DNA from: Candidatus Parcubacteria bacterium
GTDB lineage: Bacteria; Patescibacteriota; Saccharimonadia; Saccharimonadales; 2-12-FULL-41-12
Reading direction: 5' to 3'
NCBI GenBank assembly: GCA_019347895.1
Contig: JAHWKM010000013.1
Span: forward strand, 1 to 34,955
Length of the DNA: 34,955 bases
The notes below the pieces were generated by a model that saw nothing but the letters and a program-made list of their open reading frames with translations, searched no databases and was not told where the DNA came from. The position numbers were made by a program, and so were the translations under genes. The stretch's first letter is position 1. Each line of letters begins with the position of its first letter. Of the stretch, positions 1 to 5,975 are shown piece after piece.

Positions 1-717
1 CAGTTGCGCCGCCGGGGCAAGGTTTTAATCATTGATCTGGATTCGAACTACAGCTTGCTTATCCATTTAAAAATGACCGGACAGTTGGTTTATCGGACTA
101 AGGGCATAGCATTTGGCGCCGGCCACCCTAACGATTCTTTGCTGGGCGAACTCCCGGATAAATCCACCAGGGTTATTTTTGACCTAGAGGGTCCTAAGCT
201 ATATTTTAACGACCAGCGAAAGTTTGGTTGGGTCAAACTTGTGCCGACCGGCGAAGTAGAAAATATCAACTTTTTCAAAAAAATGGGGCCGGAGCCTTTG
301 GATGATCAATTTACACTGGATGAATTCATTAACCGCCTGCGAAAACGAAACAATACTTCCGTTAAAGCCGCATTGCTCGACCAGACGGTTATCGCCGGCA
401 TCGGCAATATTTATGCTGACGAGTCTTTATGGGGCGCTAAAATCCACCCGTCCCAAACTGTAGGCGGCCTTTCAGATACAAAACTCACTAAATTATTTGA
501 TGAAATAAAATTCGTGTTAAAACTTGCCATAGAAAAAGGCGGGTCAACAGATAGGAACTATGTAGATGCTGAAGGAAAAAAAGGCAGCTATATGAGCTTT
601 GCCCGGGTATTCCGACGCGAAGATCTGCCGTGCCCCAGCTGCGGCGGCAATGTAGAAAAAATCCGCGTGGCTGGCCGCGGCACGCATACCTGTCCAAGAT
701 GCCAAAAACTAAAATAA
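1..717 (+). CDS. mutM: Formamidopyrimidine-DNA glycosylase (MutM/Fpg), 5' end missing
   Basis: Bifunctional base-excision-repair enzyme that removes oxidised purines such as 8-oxoguanine and nicks the abasic site. The frame is open from base 1, so the N-terminus with the catalytic Pro and Glu lies outside the window; 238 residues remain. Visible family marks are the LLIHLKMTGQL strand, the FNDQRKFGWV segment, the helix-two-turn-helix region with the GIGNIYADESLW motif, and a C-terminal zinc finger of two CxxC pairs (CPSC and CPRC) around the DNA-binding GRGTHTC loop. All four zinc ligands are present, so the visible part looks functional. A second small reading frame starts inside its 3' end (699) and runs through the following spacer. 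Identification is firm. Confidence 0.95.
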   Translation, partial: QLRRRGKVLIIDLDSNYSLLIHLKMTGQLVYRTKGIAFGAGHPNDSLLGELPDKSTRVIFDLEGPKLYFNDQRKFGWVKLVPTGEVENINFFKKMGPEPLDDQFTLDEFINRLRKRNNTSVKAALLDQTVIAGIGNIYADESLWGAKIHPSQTVGGLSDTKLTKLFDEIKFVLKLAIEKGGSTDRNYVDAEGKKGSYMSFARVFRREDLPCPSCGGNVEKIRVAGRGTHTCPRCQKLK

Positions 718-890
718 TCAACCTACGCACCACGCCTTTCCAGACCGAAGCAAGTTCGTTCTTGCAAGTCGTTCTTGGCACCCAGCACATTTTTCAGCTG
801 CGCTACTCCCGAGCAGTAGCGTTCGTACAGCTCAGTCCGTTGCTCGCTGAGAAAATGCACTGGGCACTCAAGTGCGAAGGTTGCCAGTAG
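699..890 (+). CDS. 63-aa reading frame across the mutM-holA hairpin element
   Basis: An ATG inside the 3' end of mutM opens a 63-codon frame that crosses the whole spacer and stops at 888-890, just before the holA -10 box. The spacer is an imperfect palindrome, so this may be a translated repeat rather than an ordinary gene. The peptide holds TPFQTE near its start, RYSRAVAF at the hairpin apex and WALKCEGCQ at its end. The 48-residue frame between pilM and pilN has a similar order (TPQT, EYGFACV, TALACE), which suggests a common element. No ribosome binding site is obvious. No function can be assigned. Confidence 0.3.
   Translation: MPKTKIINLRTTPFQTEASSFLQVVLGTQHIFQLRYSRAVAFVQLSPLLAEKMHWALKCEGCQ
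777..887. repeat. Imperfect long inverted repeat, copy 1 (mutM-holA spacer)
   Basis: The apex is a perfect 6-bp stem, GCTACT (802-807) with AGTAGC (815-820). Outer arms pair imperfectly: CCCAGCACATTTTTCAGC on the left with GCTGAGAAAATGCACTGGG on the right, the right arm carrying about 19 extra bases. The right end holds GGGCACTCAAGTGCGAAG (from 863), which recurs in reverse orientation upstream of rpsT (about 2136-2154). In both places the word is followed by a GATATAATGA promoter box. Confidence 0.6.
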
Positions 891-892
891 GA

Positions 893-898
893 TATAAT
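893..898 (+). promoter_or_regulatory. -10 box of holA, predicted leaderless start
   Basis: TATAAT lies 7 nt before the holA ATG (906), so transcription would begin at or next to the A of the start codon. There is no clear -35 hexamer 16-18 nt upstream. The box sits at the end of a repeat also found upstream of rpsT. Confidence 0.55.
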
Positions 899-905
899 GA
901 CTTAA

Positions 906-1823
906 ATGATATACGTTTTGTCAGGGACTAATTGGTTCGGGATCAAGCAGCGGCTTGACGGGATAAAATCTGAGTTTGTAAAAAAGTATGGCGATTTAGC
1001 AGTTGAGAGTATTGACGGGGAAGAAGTCGGCTTTGAACAAATAGAGTTCGCGCTGGATTCCCTGCCTTTCCTATCGGATAAAAAACTGGTAATTATTAGC
1101 CGGCTGGCTAAAAATAAGGCCGCGTCAGAAAAGATTGAAGAGCTGGTCAAAAATTTAACCGATTCTGCCATCGCCGTTATAGTCGAGCCGGAAATTGATA
1201 AGCGCAGCGTGTATTACAAAACTTTAAAAAAAATGCCGGGTTTTGAGGAATATGGGGAGCATGATGAATATGAATCGGTTAAATGGCTGGTTGACCAAGC
1301 CGAGCAAAAGGGCGGCCAGCTGTCGCGTACCGACGCCGCCAAAATTATAGATTTGGCCGGCAACAACCAGCAAAAACTAGCCGGCGAACTGGAAAAATTA
1401 TTGGCCTACAGCCCAAAAATAACCGATCAAACCATACGGCTTTTAGTCGATCCCGCGCCGCAAAGCTCGATATTCAATTTATTGGACGCCGCGTTTGCCG
1501 GCGATTTGGACTCCACCTTGAGGCTTTATGAAGACCAGCGGGCTCAAGGAGCCGAACCGCTGAAGATTTTAGGTATGCTTACGTGGCAGCTGCACGCTGT
1601 AACATTGGTGCAGTCAGCCAAAGGCAAAAGTACGGAGCAAATTAGCGAGCAAAGCGGCGTCAAGCCGTTTGTGCTGCAAAAAAGCCGCCAAATTTCCGGT
1701 CGGTTGGACAAGGCTCGCTTGCAAAAACTAATAGACGACCTGCTTAAACTGGACATAAAATTTAAAACCACGGCAATAAATCAAGACAACGCTCTAAAAA
1801 ACCTGCTGGCTACTCTAGGCTAG
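906..1823 (+). CDS. holA: DNA polymerase III delta subunit (clamp loader)
   Basis: Clamp-loader subunit that opens the beta sliding clamp for loading onto primed DNA. At 305 residues it is close to the usual length of about 330. It shows the delta-subunit pattern: an N-terminal degenerate AAA+ fold starting IYVLSGTNWFGIKQRL, the segment SLPFLSDKKLVIISRL, the central WLVDQAEQKGGQLS and LAGNNQQKLAGELEKL segments, and a C-terminal collar region with LKILGMLTWQLHAV. It has no Walker A motif, as expected for delta. The ATG at 906 is fixed by a -10 box only 7 nt upstream and by lack of a good Shine-Dalgarno. It converges with rpsT with no base between the two stop codons. Confidence 0.9.
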   Translation: MIYVLSGTNWFGIKQRLDGIKSEFVKKYGDLAVESIDGEEVGFEQIEFALDSLPFLSDKKLVIISRLAKNKAASEKIEELVKNLTDSAIAVIVEPEIDKRSVYYKTLKKMPGFEEYGEHDEYESVKWLVDQAEQKGGQLSRTDAAKIIDLAGNNQQKLAGELEKLLAYSPKITDQTIRLLVDPAPQSSIFNLLDAAFAGDLDSTLRLYEDQRAQGAEPLKILGMLTWQLHAVTLVQSAKGKSTEQISEQSGVKPFVLQKSRQISGRLDKARLQKLIDDLLKLDIKFKTTAINQDNALKNLLATLG

Positions 1824-2075
1824 TTATTTCTTAGCGGATTTGGCCAAACGGCTCTTCTGGCGGGCGGCTTTATTTTTATGGATTACGCCTTTTTTGACGG
1901 CAGTATCGATAGCGCTTTGGGCACTTTTCAAGGCCTTGTCTGATTTTTTGCCCGCTGCCGTTGATTTTTGGAAGGCCTTGATAGTGCCTTTGAGCGTTCG
2001 TTTGGTCCTTGAATTGAGAATGGAAGCCTTTTTAGCTTTCCTTACCCTTTTTTGTGCTGATTTTATAATAGGCAT
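1824..2075 (-). CDS. rpsT: 30S ribosomal protein S20
   Basis: Primary 16S rRNA-binding protein of the small subunit, 83 residues, the normal size. It is very rich in Lys, Ala and Ser, and carries the S20 signatures SAQKRVRKAKKASILNSRTK near the start and GVIHKNKAARQKSRLAK near the end. The start at 2075 is supported by AAGGA-type purine stretches a short way upstream on the minus strand and by a TATAAT box about 50 nt upstream. It is a single-gene unit on the strand opposite its neighbours, and its stop abuts the holA stop directly. Confidence 0.97.
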   Translation of the reverse strand: MPIIKSAQKRVRKAKKASILNSRTKRTLKGTIKAFQKSTAAGKKSDKALKSAQSAIDTAVKKGVIHKNKAARQKSRLAKSAKK

Positions 2076-2121
2076 GTATGAAAACTGTCCTTAATTCCTT
2101 AATTTACTAATCTTTGGCTTC

Positions 2122-2127
2122 ATTATA
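2122..2127 (-). promoter_or_regulatory. -10 box of rpsT
   Basis: Reading the minus strand, GATATAATGA gives a perfect TATAAT about 47 nt before the rpsT ATG, leaving a short leader with a purine-rich ribosome binding site. The upstream sequence is the same GGGCACTCAAGTGCGAAG word that precedes the holA promoter. Confidence 0.6.
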
Positions 2128-2129
2128 TC

Positions 2130-2193
2130 ACGAGCTTCGCACTTGAGTGCCCTGAAAACCGCCGACTGGCGGAGTGCTGGGTGGTGCGCAGAT
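2130..2193 (-). repeat. Short copy of the hairpin/promoter repeat (rpsT upstream)
   Basis: On the minus strand this holds CACCACCCAGCACTCCGCC, then a small perfect hairpin (CCGCC, loop of 4, GGCGG), then GGGCACTCAAGTGCGAAG leading into the rpsT -10 box. The CACCCAGCAC and GGGCACTCAAGTGCGAAG words are shared with the mutM-holA element, with the middle missing, so it looks like a shortened copy. Confidence 0.5.
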
Positions 2194-2208
2194 TTGTGTA
2201 AAAAGGGC

Positions 2209-2238
2209 TAGACAGATACGCTTTAGAGGTTGTATAGT
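2209..2238 (+). promoter_or_regulatory. Promoter of the DHH-like gene
   Basis: TAGACA (2209-2214), an 18-nt spacer and TATAGT (2233-2238) make a reasonable sigma-70-type promoter. It starts transcription near 2245, about 30 nt before the ATG at 2276. It faces away from the rpsT promoter, making a divergent pair. Confidence 0.5.
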
Positions 2239-2275
2239 TGTAAACGCTAACCATAAACAAAAACAATCAAAAGAT

Positions 2276-3787
2276 ATGCCACCGGAAAAAAAACCAACCC
2301 AACCAGGCGAACTCCAGCAAGTACTGGCAAGCTTGAAATCCGCTAACAACGTACTGGTGACAATCAGTAGCAATCCGTCCGTGGACCAGTTTGCCGCCTG
2401 CATCGGCCTCACCTTAGTTTTAAACAAGCTGAACAAACATGCCAACGCCGTATTTTCAGGCGCTATACCATCGACCATAGACTTTCTGAAGCCCGAAGAC
2501 ACAATAGAAAAAAACACTGATTCGCTTCGGGACTTTATAATTGCCCTGGACAAATCAAAGGCTGACAAACTCCGCTATAAAGTAGAAAATGATGTAGTTA
2601 AGATTTTTATAACGCCGTATAGAACCAATATCTCCCAGGCAGATCTAAATTTCAGCCACGGCGACTTCAATGTCGACGCGGTAGTGGCCTTGGGCGTAAA
2701 AGACAAAAGCCATCTGGACGCCGCCATATTGGCGCATGGCCGGATACTGCATGATGCCGCCGTGATTTCGGTAAATAACGGTGGTGAGAGCACCCTCGGA
2801 TCAATTAACTGGACAGACGCCCAAGTCAGCAGTTTGTGCGAAATGGTGGCTGATGTTGCCAAGGAGTTGTCCGGCGATGTTTTTGATAAACAAAACGCCA
2901 CGGCATTATTAACCGGTATAGTCGCGGAAACTGAACGCTACAGCAATGAAAAGGCCAGTCCGCACACTATGGCTGTAGCCGGACTTTTGATGTCAGCCGG
3001 CGCCAGCACGCAGTTAGTGAGCACAAAGCTTGAGGCTCCAAAAGAACAACCCTTGCCTAAGGTTGAAAAACCTCCTTTAGAAAATGCTAAGAGTGAACAA
3101 GAAGACGACGGGGTTATTGAAATAGATCATAGCGTTTCAGAGGATGACAAGCCAATAGACCATAAAGCCCCACAGGACGACAAGCCGGCTTCTCCTAAGG
3201 AACCAGCAGACTCCGAAGAGGATAAGAACTATGATCCAGCCAACCAGATAATTATAGACGAACACGGCAGCATTAAAAAAATTGAAGACCTGAAAGAAGC
3301 TGGCGAAGACAGCAAGCCCGAGCCAGCGGAAAGAAGCCAACCAAAACCGGCTAGCCGAATGATTAACCAGCCGCCCAGCTTAGGCGGGCGCTTAACAGCT
3401 AATGACCGCCCGGAAGAATATTACAGCAACGCCGATCCGCTTAGCCAGCCTTCTAGTGATTCGGATTTTCCGCCTGTCCCCCCAACACCTAAAGTTAGTC
3501 CCGCCAGACCCAGCGGTCAGTCAGCCGTTCCAAAAAAGGACAAAACAGAGGATTCAAAAAAGCTGACGTTGTCAGACATTGAAAAGTCAATCGGCAGTCC
3601 GCACGCCGAAGAGGTCTCGGACGGGAGCGTGCCAGAGCTGGAGCTTGATGAAACCCGCAAAGCCGTCGACAAAGCAGCCGGGCTAGCGGAGCCTCCACAG
3701 GTCCCCGACGACCCCGCCAAGCTGTTGGATGATCAAGATTCCCAGCCGCCTAAATTTCCGCCGCCGCCAACGCTCCCGCCACAGTAA
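2276..3787 (+). CDS. Degenerate DHH phosphoesterase-like protein with long disordered tail
   Basis: 503 residues from the ATG at 2276; the frame is open further upstream to a GTG at 2174, but a promoter lies between, so the shorter form is preferred. Residues 12-250 follow the layout of NrnA/RecJ-type DHH proteins: SNPSVDQFAACIGLTLVL occupies the place of the metal-binding first motif, and SVNNGGESTLGSINWTDAQ that of the DHH motif with its downstream FG-N segment. The DHH triad is replaced by VNN (166-168) and most first-motif Asp residues are gone, so hydrolase activity is unlikely. From about residue 255 the protein is acidic, then Pro-rich and low complexity, ending in PPPPTLPPQ. A binding or scaffolding role is possible but unproven. 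Family placement is from motif layout only. Confidence 0.6.
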   Translation: MPPEKKPTQPGELQQVLASLKSANNVLVTISSNPSVDQFAACIGLTLVLNKLNKHANAVFSGAIPSTIDFLKPEDTIEKNTDSLRDFIIALDKSKADKLRYKVENDVVKIFITPYRTNISQADLNFSHGDFNVDAVVALGVKDKSHLDAAILAHGRILHDAAVISVNNGGESTLGSINWTDAQVSSLCEMVADVAKELSGDVFDKQNATALLTGIVAETERYSNEKASPHTMAVAGLLMSAGASTQLVSTKLEAPKEQPLPKVEKPPLENAKSEQEDDGVIEIDHSVSEDDKPIDHKAPQDDKPASPKEPADSEEDKNYDPANQIIIDEHGSIKKIEDLKEAGEDSKPEPAERSQPKPASRMINQPPSLGGRLTANDRPEEYYSNADPLSQPSSDSDFPPVPPTPKVSPARPSGQSAVPKKDKTEDSKKLTLSDIEKSIGSPHAEEVSDGSVPELELDETRKAVDKAAGLAEPPQVPDDPAKLLDDQDSQPPKFPPPPTLPPQ

Positions 3788-3796
3788 TTTTTAGGC

Positions 3797-3802
3797 TATA
3801 TT
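3797..3802 (+). promoter_or_regulatory. -10 box of truB, predicted leaderless start
   Basis: TATATT ends 7 nt before the truB ATG (3810), with no Shine-Dalgarno between. No recognisable -35 element precedes it; the DNA there is the GC-rich 3' end of the upstream gene. Confidence 0.4.
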
Positions 3803-3809
3803 AGTTTGT

Positions 3810-4550
3810 ATGGAATATAGCGGGCTATTACTAATTGACAAGGAAAGAGGCTGGACTTCTCATGACATTGTGGTCAAGGCCCGCAATATGCTGCGCGCCG
3901 AAATTAGAAATAAGCAATTAGAAAATAGTAAGAACTCCCCAACTACCAGCTCCAAGTTACCCGTTTCCGTTTCGAAGAAACTCAAGGTCGGCCACACCGG
4001 CACACTGGATCCAATGGCCACGGGCCTGCTGATTCTAGTAGTCGGCAGCTACACTAAGCGCGCAGCACAGTTCAGCAAACTCGATAAGATATATGAGGTA
4101 ACCATGAAACTTGGCGAAACTTCAACTACGGGTGACGCCGAAGGTAAGAAAAAAGCAGTAAGCAGCAAGCAGCATGCGAAAAGTGAAATCCAAGAAGCTT
4201 TGAAGCAATTTCAAGGTGAAATAATGCAGATTCCACCGGCTTATTCTGCCGTGAAAGTGGACGGAAAACGAGCTTATAAACTGGCGCGTGAAGGCAAAGA
4301 GATCAAGCTGGAGCCAAGGAAGGTGACAGTTTATGGTATAGAGCTGATAGATTACAGCTATCCGGAGGTCAAATTAACAGCCAAAGTTTCCTCCGGCACC
4401 TACGTCCGCTCATTGGTTGAAGATATCGGCCAAAAATTAGACACCGGTGCTTACATGACTGACTTACAACGCACTGAAGTCGGGAGCTTCAACCGCCAAG
4501 AAGCAAGCAAAATAACAGAGGTAAATATTGACAAAATCATAAAGATTTGA
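3810..4550 (+). CDS. truB: tRNA pseudouridine-55 synthase
   Basis: Converts U55 of the tRNA T-loop to pseudouridine. Family marks are the N-terminal GLLLIDKERGWTSHDIV, the catalytic loop VGHTGTLDPMATGLLIL whose Asp is the nucleophile, YEVTMKLGETSTTGDAEG, and IPPAYSAVKVDGKRAYKLAREG followed by SGTYVRSLVEDIG. At 246 residues it lacks most of the C-terminal PUA extension found in longer members. About 25 extra, poorly conserved residues (NKQLENSKNSPTTSSKLPVS region) sit just before the catalytic loop. A strong promoter for the next gene lies within its last 25 bases. Confidence 0.95.
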   Translation: MEYSGLLLIDKERGWTSHDIVVKARNMLRAEIRNKQLENSKNSPTTSSKLPVSVSKKLKVGHTGTLDPMATGLLILVVGSYTKRAAQFSKLDKIYEVTMKLGETSTTGDAEGKKKAVSSKQHAKSEIQEALKQFQGEIMQIPPAYSAVKVDGKRAYKLAREGKEIKLEPRKVTVYGIELIDYSYPEVKLTAKVSSGTYVRSLVEDIGQKLDTGAYMTDLQRTEVGSFNRQEASKITEVNIDKIIKI

Positions 4551-4556
4551 TACAAT
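4528..4556 (+). promoter_or_regulatory. Strong promoter inside the 3' end of truB, leaderless start
   Basis: TTGACA (4528-4533), exactly 17 nt, then TACAAT (4551-4556): a near-consensus promoter. The ATG at 4565 lies 8 nt after the -10 box, so the transcript should have no 5' leader. Confidence 0.65.
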
Positions 4557-4564
4557 ATTAAAAT

Positions 4565-4858
4565 ATGAAAGAAATTTTAGATAATTTTAAAAACCCCGAA
4601 GATGAGATAGGCAATAAGCCTGATGACCTTTCTAATGAAGATGACGAACGCTACAACCCTGTTTATGTAAGCTCTGAGGAAGAAGCTGCGTTAATGCGAG
4701 GTAGCTTACCTAAAGGTGTGCCTATAAAGATTGAGCCGAAAAATACGTCTGAGGTTAATCCTCAGTTAACGAATGAGATCCCTGAAACGTCTCTGGGTAA
4801 ACTTTCATTAACGAATGAGATCCCTGAAGAAAAGCCTCTGGTTAATCCTCCATTATAG
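4565..4858 (+). CDS. Small acidic protein of unknown function with an internal repeat
   Basis: 97 residues, acidic and probably disordered. No known family is recognised. The C-terminal third repeats the word LTNEIPE twice (QLTNEIPETSLGK, then SLTNEIPEEKP) and VNP twice. The underlying DNA repeats TTAACGAATGAGATCCCTGAA-like words, so this is a recent sequence duplication. A near-consensus promoter just upstream supports expression from the ATG at 4565 without a leader. It is followed directly by a transposase remnant, so its present C-terminus might have been set by an insertion or deletion event. Confidence 0.55.
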   Translation: MKEILDNFKNPEDEIGNKPDDLSNEDDERYNPVYVSSEEEAALMRGSLPKGVPIKIEPKNTSEVNPQLTNEIPETSLGKLSLTNEIPEEKPLVNPPL

Positions 4859-4873
4859 GAGGAGATTCCGGAA

Positions 4874-5046
4874 GGGCTACCGCCTGCACCTGATGGCCGA
4901 TGACATTGACCAGTTTAACCGTGACCTTATGAACTGGCTAATTTGGTATAACACCGAAAAACCGCACTTCGCCAGATCTCGCCAATGCGCTTCCTTATAG
5001 TAACTTCGGATTGTCCAATATAATATGGAAGCATACAAGCATTTGA
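4874..5046 (+). pseudogene. Transposase/integrase C-terminal remnant with a frameshift
   Basis: The first part reads GYRLHLMADDIDQFNRDLMN then WLIWYNTEKPHF. This is the end of the rve catalytic domain of IS3/IS481-type transposases, which carries FN..L..WL.WYNTERPH. The frame then meets a stop at 4998-5000, but the +1 frame continues with LANALPYSNFGLSNIIW and KHTSI before its stop at 5044-5046. That matches the usual ending of these proteins, a short hydrophobic segment then W-x-H/Y-T. So this is the last ~55 codons of a transposase with one frameshift and no N-terminal part. No terminal inverted repeats were found. It marks past mobile-element activity between truB and rpsO. Confidence 0.65.
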
Positions 5047-5073
5047 CAGAATAGCTAAGGTTTGATGTTATAC
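5043..5073 (+). promoter_or_regulatory. Probable promoter for the gene at 5081
   Basis: TTGACA (5043-5048) overlaps the stop of the transposase remnant. A possible -10, TTATAC (5068-5073), follows after 19 nt, slightly long. Its distance to the ATG (7 nt) again suggests a leaderless mRNA. Confidence 0.4.
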
Positions 5074-5080
5074 GAAGATT

Positions 5081-5383
5081 ATGCGAGGAATTAAACATCT
5101 AGGAAGAAGTCCAGAAGCTCCTTATGATCATGAAAGAGAAGGCGTTATTTTTTTTGACGGCGAGAAAACTGGCGATATTAAAAGGCCAAGAAGAATAATA
5201 ACAGGACCCCGGCTCCTCGGAATGATAGTGGCAGCTAGTCTGATTACTACTCCTTGTCAGAATATATCTGAGCCCGGTAAATCGGATGGACCTCCGGCTG
5301 ACTTTAACCAACCGCTGCAGCCCGAACCGTCCCCGCAATTGCCAGAATTGCCGGTCCCTGAACGTGATCGTATTTGGTCCTAA
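5081..5383 (+). CDS. Small protein with one membrane segment or lipoprotein-like signal, unknown
   Basis: 100 residues; no family recognised. Residues about 40-60 (ITGPRLLGMIVAASLITTPC) form a hydrophobic stretch ending in Cys, resembling a signal anchor or a poor lipobox, after a basic RRPRR-like segment. The rest is Pro- and Glu-rich (QPEPSPQLPELPVPERD). The frame ends at 5383, but another frame just downstream (about 5350-5549) encodes a protein-like stretch, NVIVFGPKGNKQAVPTYALT and then a hydrophobic TLLAVVAGAQGLLIDYF. One frameshift would join them, so this may be a broken longer gene. It sits beside a transposase remnant, consistent with an unstable spot. Confidence 0.4.
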   Translation: MRGIKHLGRSPEAPYDHEREGVIFFDGEKTGDIKRPRRIITGPRLLGMIVAASLITTPCQNISEPGKSDGPPADFNQPLQPEPSPQLPELPVPERDRIWS

Positions 5384-5498
5384 AGGAAATAAACAAGCTG
5401 TACCAACATACGCTTTAACTAATGCGAATAATGCGCCAGTCGTAGAAACGCTATTAGCGGTAGTGGCCGGAGCACAGGGACTCTTAATAGATTACTTC

Positions 5499-5527
5499 TT
5501 GTCAACAAACAGTTTTTGTGCTAAATT
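5499..5527 (+). promoter_or_regulatory. Probable rpsO promoter
   Basis: TTGTCA (5499-5504), 17-nt spacer, TAAATT (5522-5527). Predicted start near 5534 leaves a leader of about 5 nt before the rpsO ATG (5539), with no Shine-Dalgarno. Confidence 0.45.
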
Positions 5528-5538
5528 ACTGATAACGC

Positions 5539-5805
5539 ATGATTTCTAGTGATAAAAAGGCAACTATCGTTGCTGAACTGACCAAAGATAAGAAAAATAC
5601 CGGCTCCCCAGAGGCACAGGTCGGGATTTTGAGTGCCCGTATTGCTGAGCTGACCGAGCATTTAAAGGTTAACAAAAAAGATTTTGCGGCCCGGCGCGGT
5701 TTGCTGCAAATGGTCGGCAAGCGCAAAAAGCTGCTTAAATATATAGCTGAAAAAGATTCTAAAAAGTACTTAGCCCTTATTAAAAAGCTTAATATTCGGC
5801 GATAA
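5539..5805 (+). CDS. rpsO: 30S ribosomal protein S15
   Basis: Binds the central domain of 16S rRNA during small-subunit assembly. 88 residues, the typical length, with the conserved GSPEAQVGILSARIAELTEH helix, the KKDFAARRGLLQMVGKRKKL loop-helix and the KYLALIKKLNIRR end. It lies just before pnp, the classic rpsO-pnp order. The start is the ATG giving the usual N-terminal length; no ribosome binding site precedes it. Confidence 0.97.
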   Translation: MISSDKKATIVAELTKDKKNTGSPEAQVGILSARIAELTEHLKVNKKDFAARRGLLQMVGKRKKLLKYIAEKDSKKYLALIKKLNIRR

Positions 5806-5821
5806 TACCTGTTAACTCCCT

Positions 5822-5886
5822 AGTTTTACTGCTAAAACTTAGTATTAAAACCAGAGAGTGAACACTTAAACTAAGAGAGGCTCTCT
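5822..5886 (+). promoter_or_regulatory. Structured rpsO-pnp spacer with two hairpins
   Basis: Two perfect stems: AGTTTTA (5822-5828) with TAAAACT (5833-5839), loop of 4; and AGAGA (5874-5878) with TCTCT (5882-5886), loop of 3. Neither has the U-tract of an intrinsic terminator. In enterobacteria this spacer carries a processing hairpin through which PNPase controls its own mRNA; a similar role here is only an analogy. Confidence 0.4.
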
Positions 5887-5975
5887 CGCGTAATAAAATT
5901 AATATTTCGTCGCCGCGGCAACAGCTATCATATTGATATCTGGATTGTGGCGAGTGAAAGAAAGGCAAGGTAATA

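Noticed and set aside
2174-2275. GTG at 2174 as the start of the DHH-like gene
   Set aside because: A TAGACA-N18-TATAGT promoter lies inside this stretch (2209-2238), and the extension MLGGAQICVKRA... reads through the repeat element.
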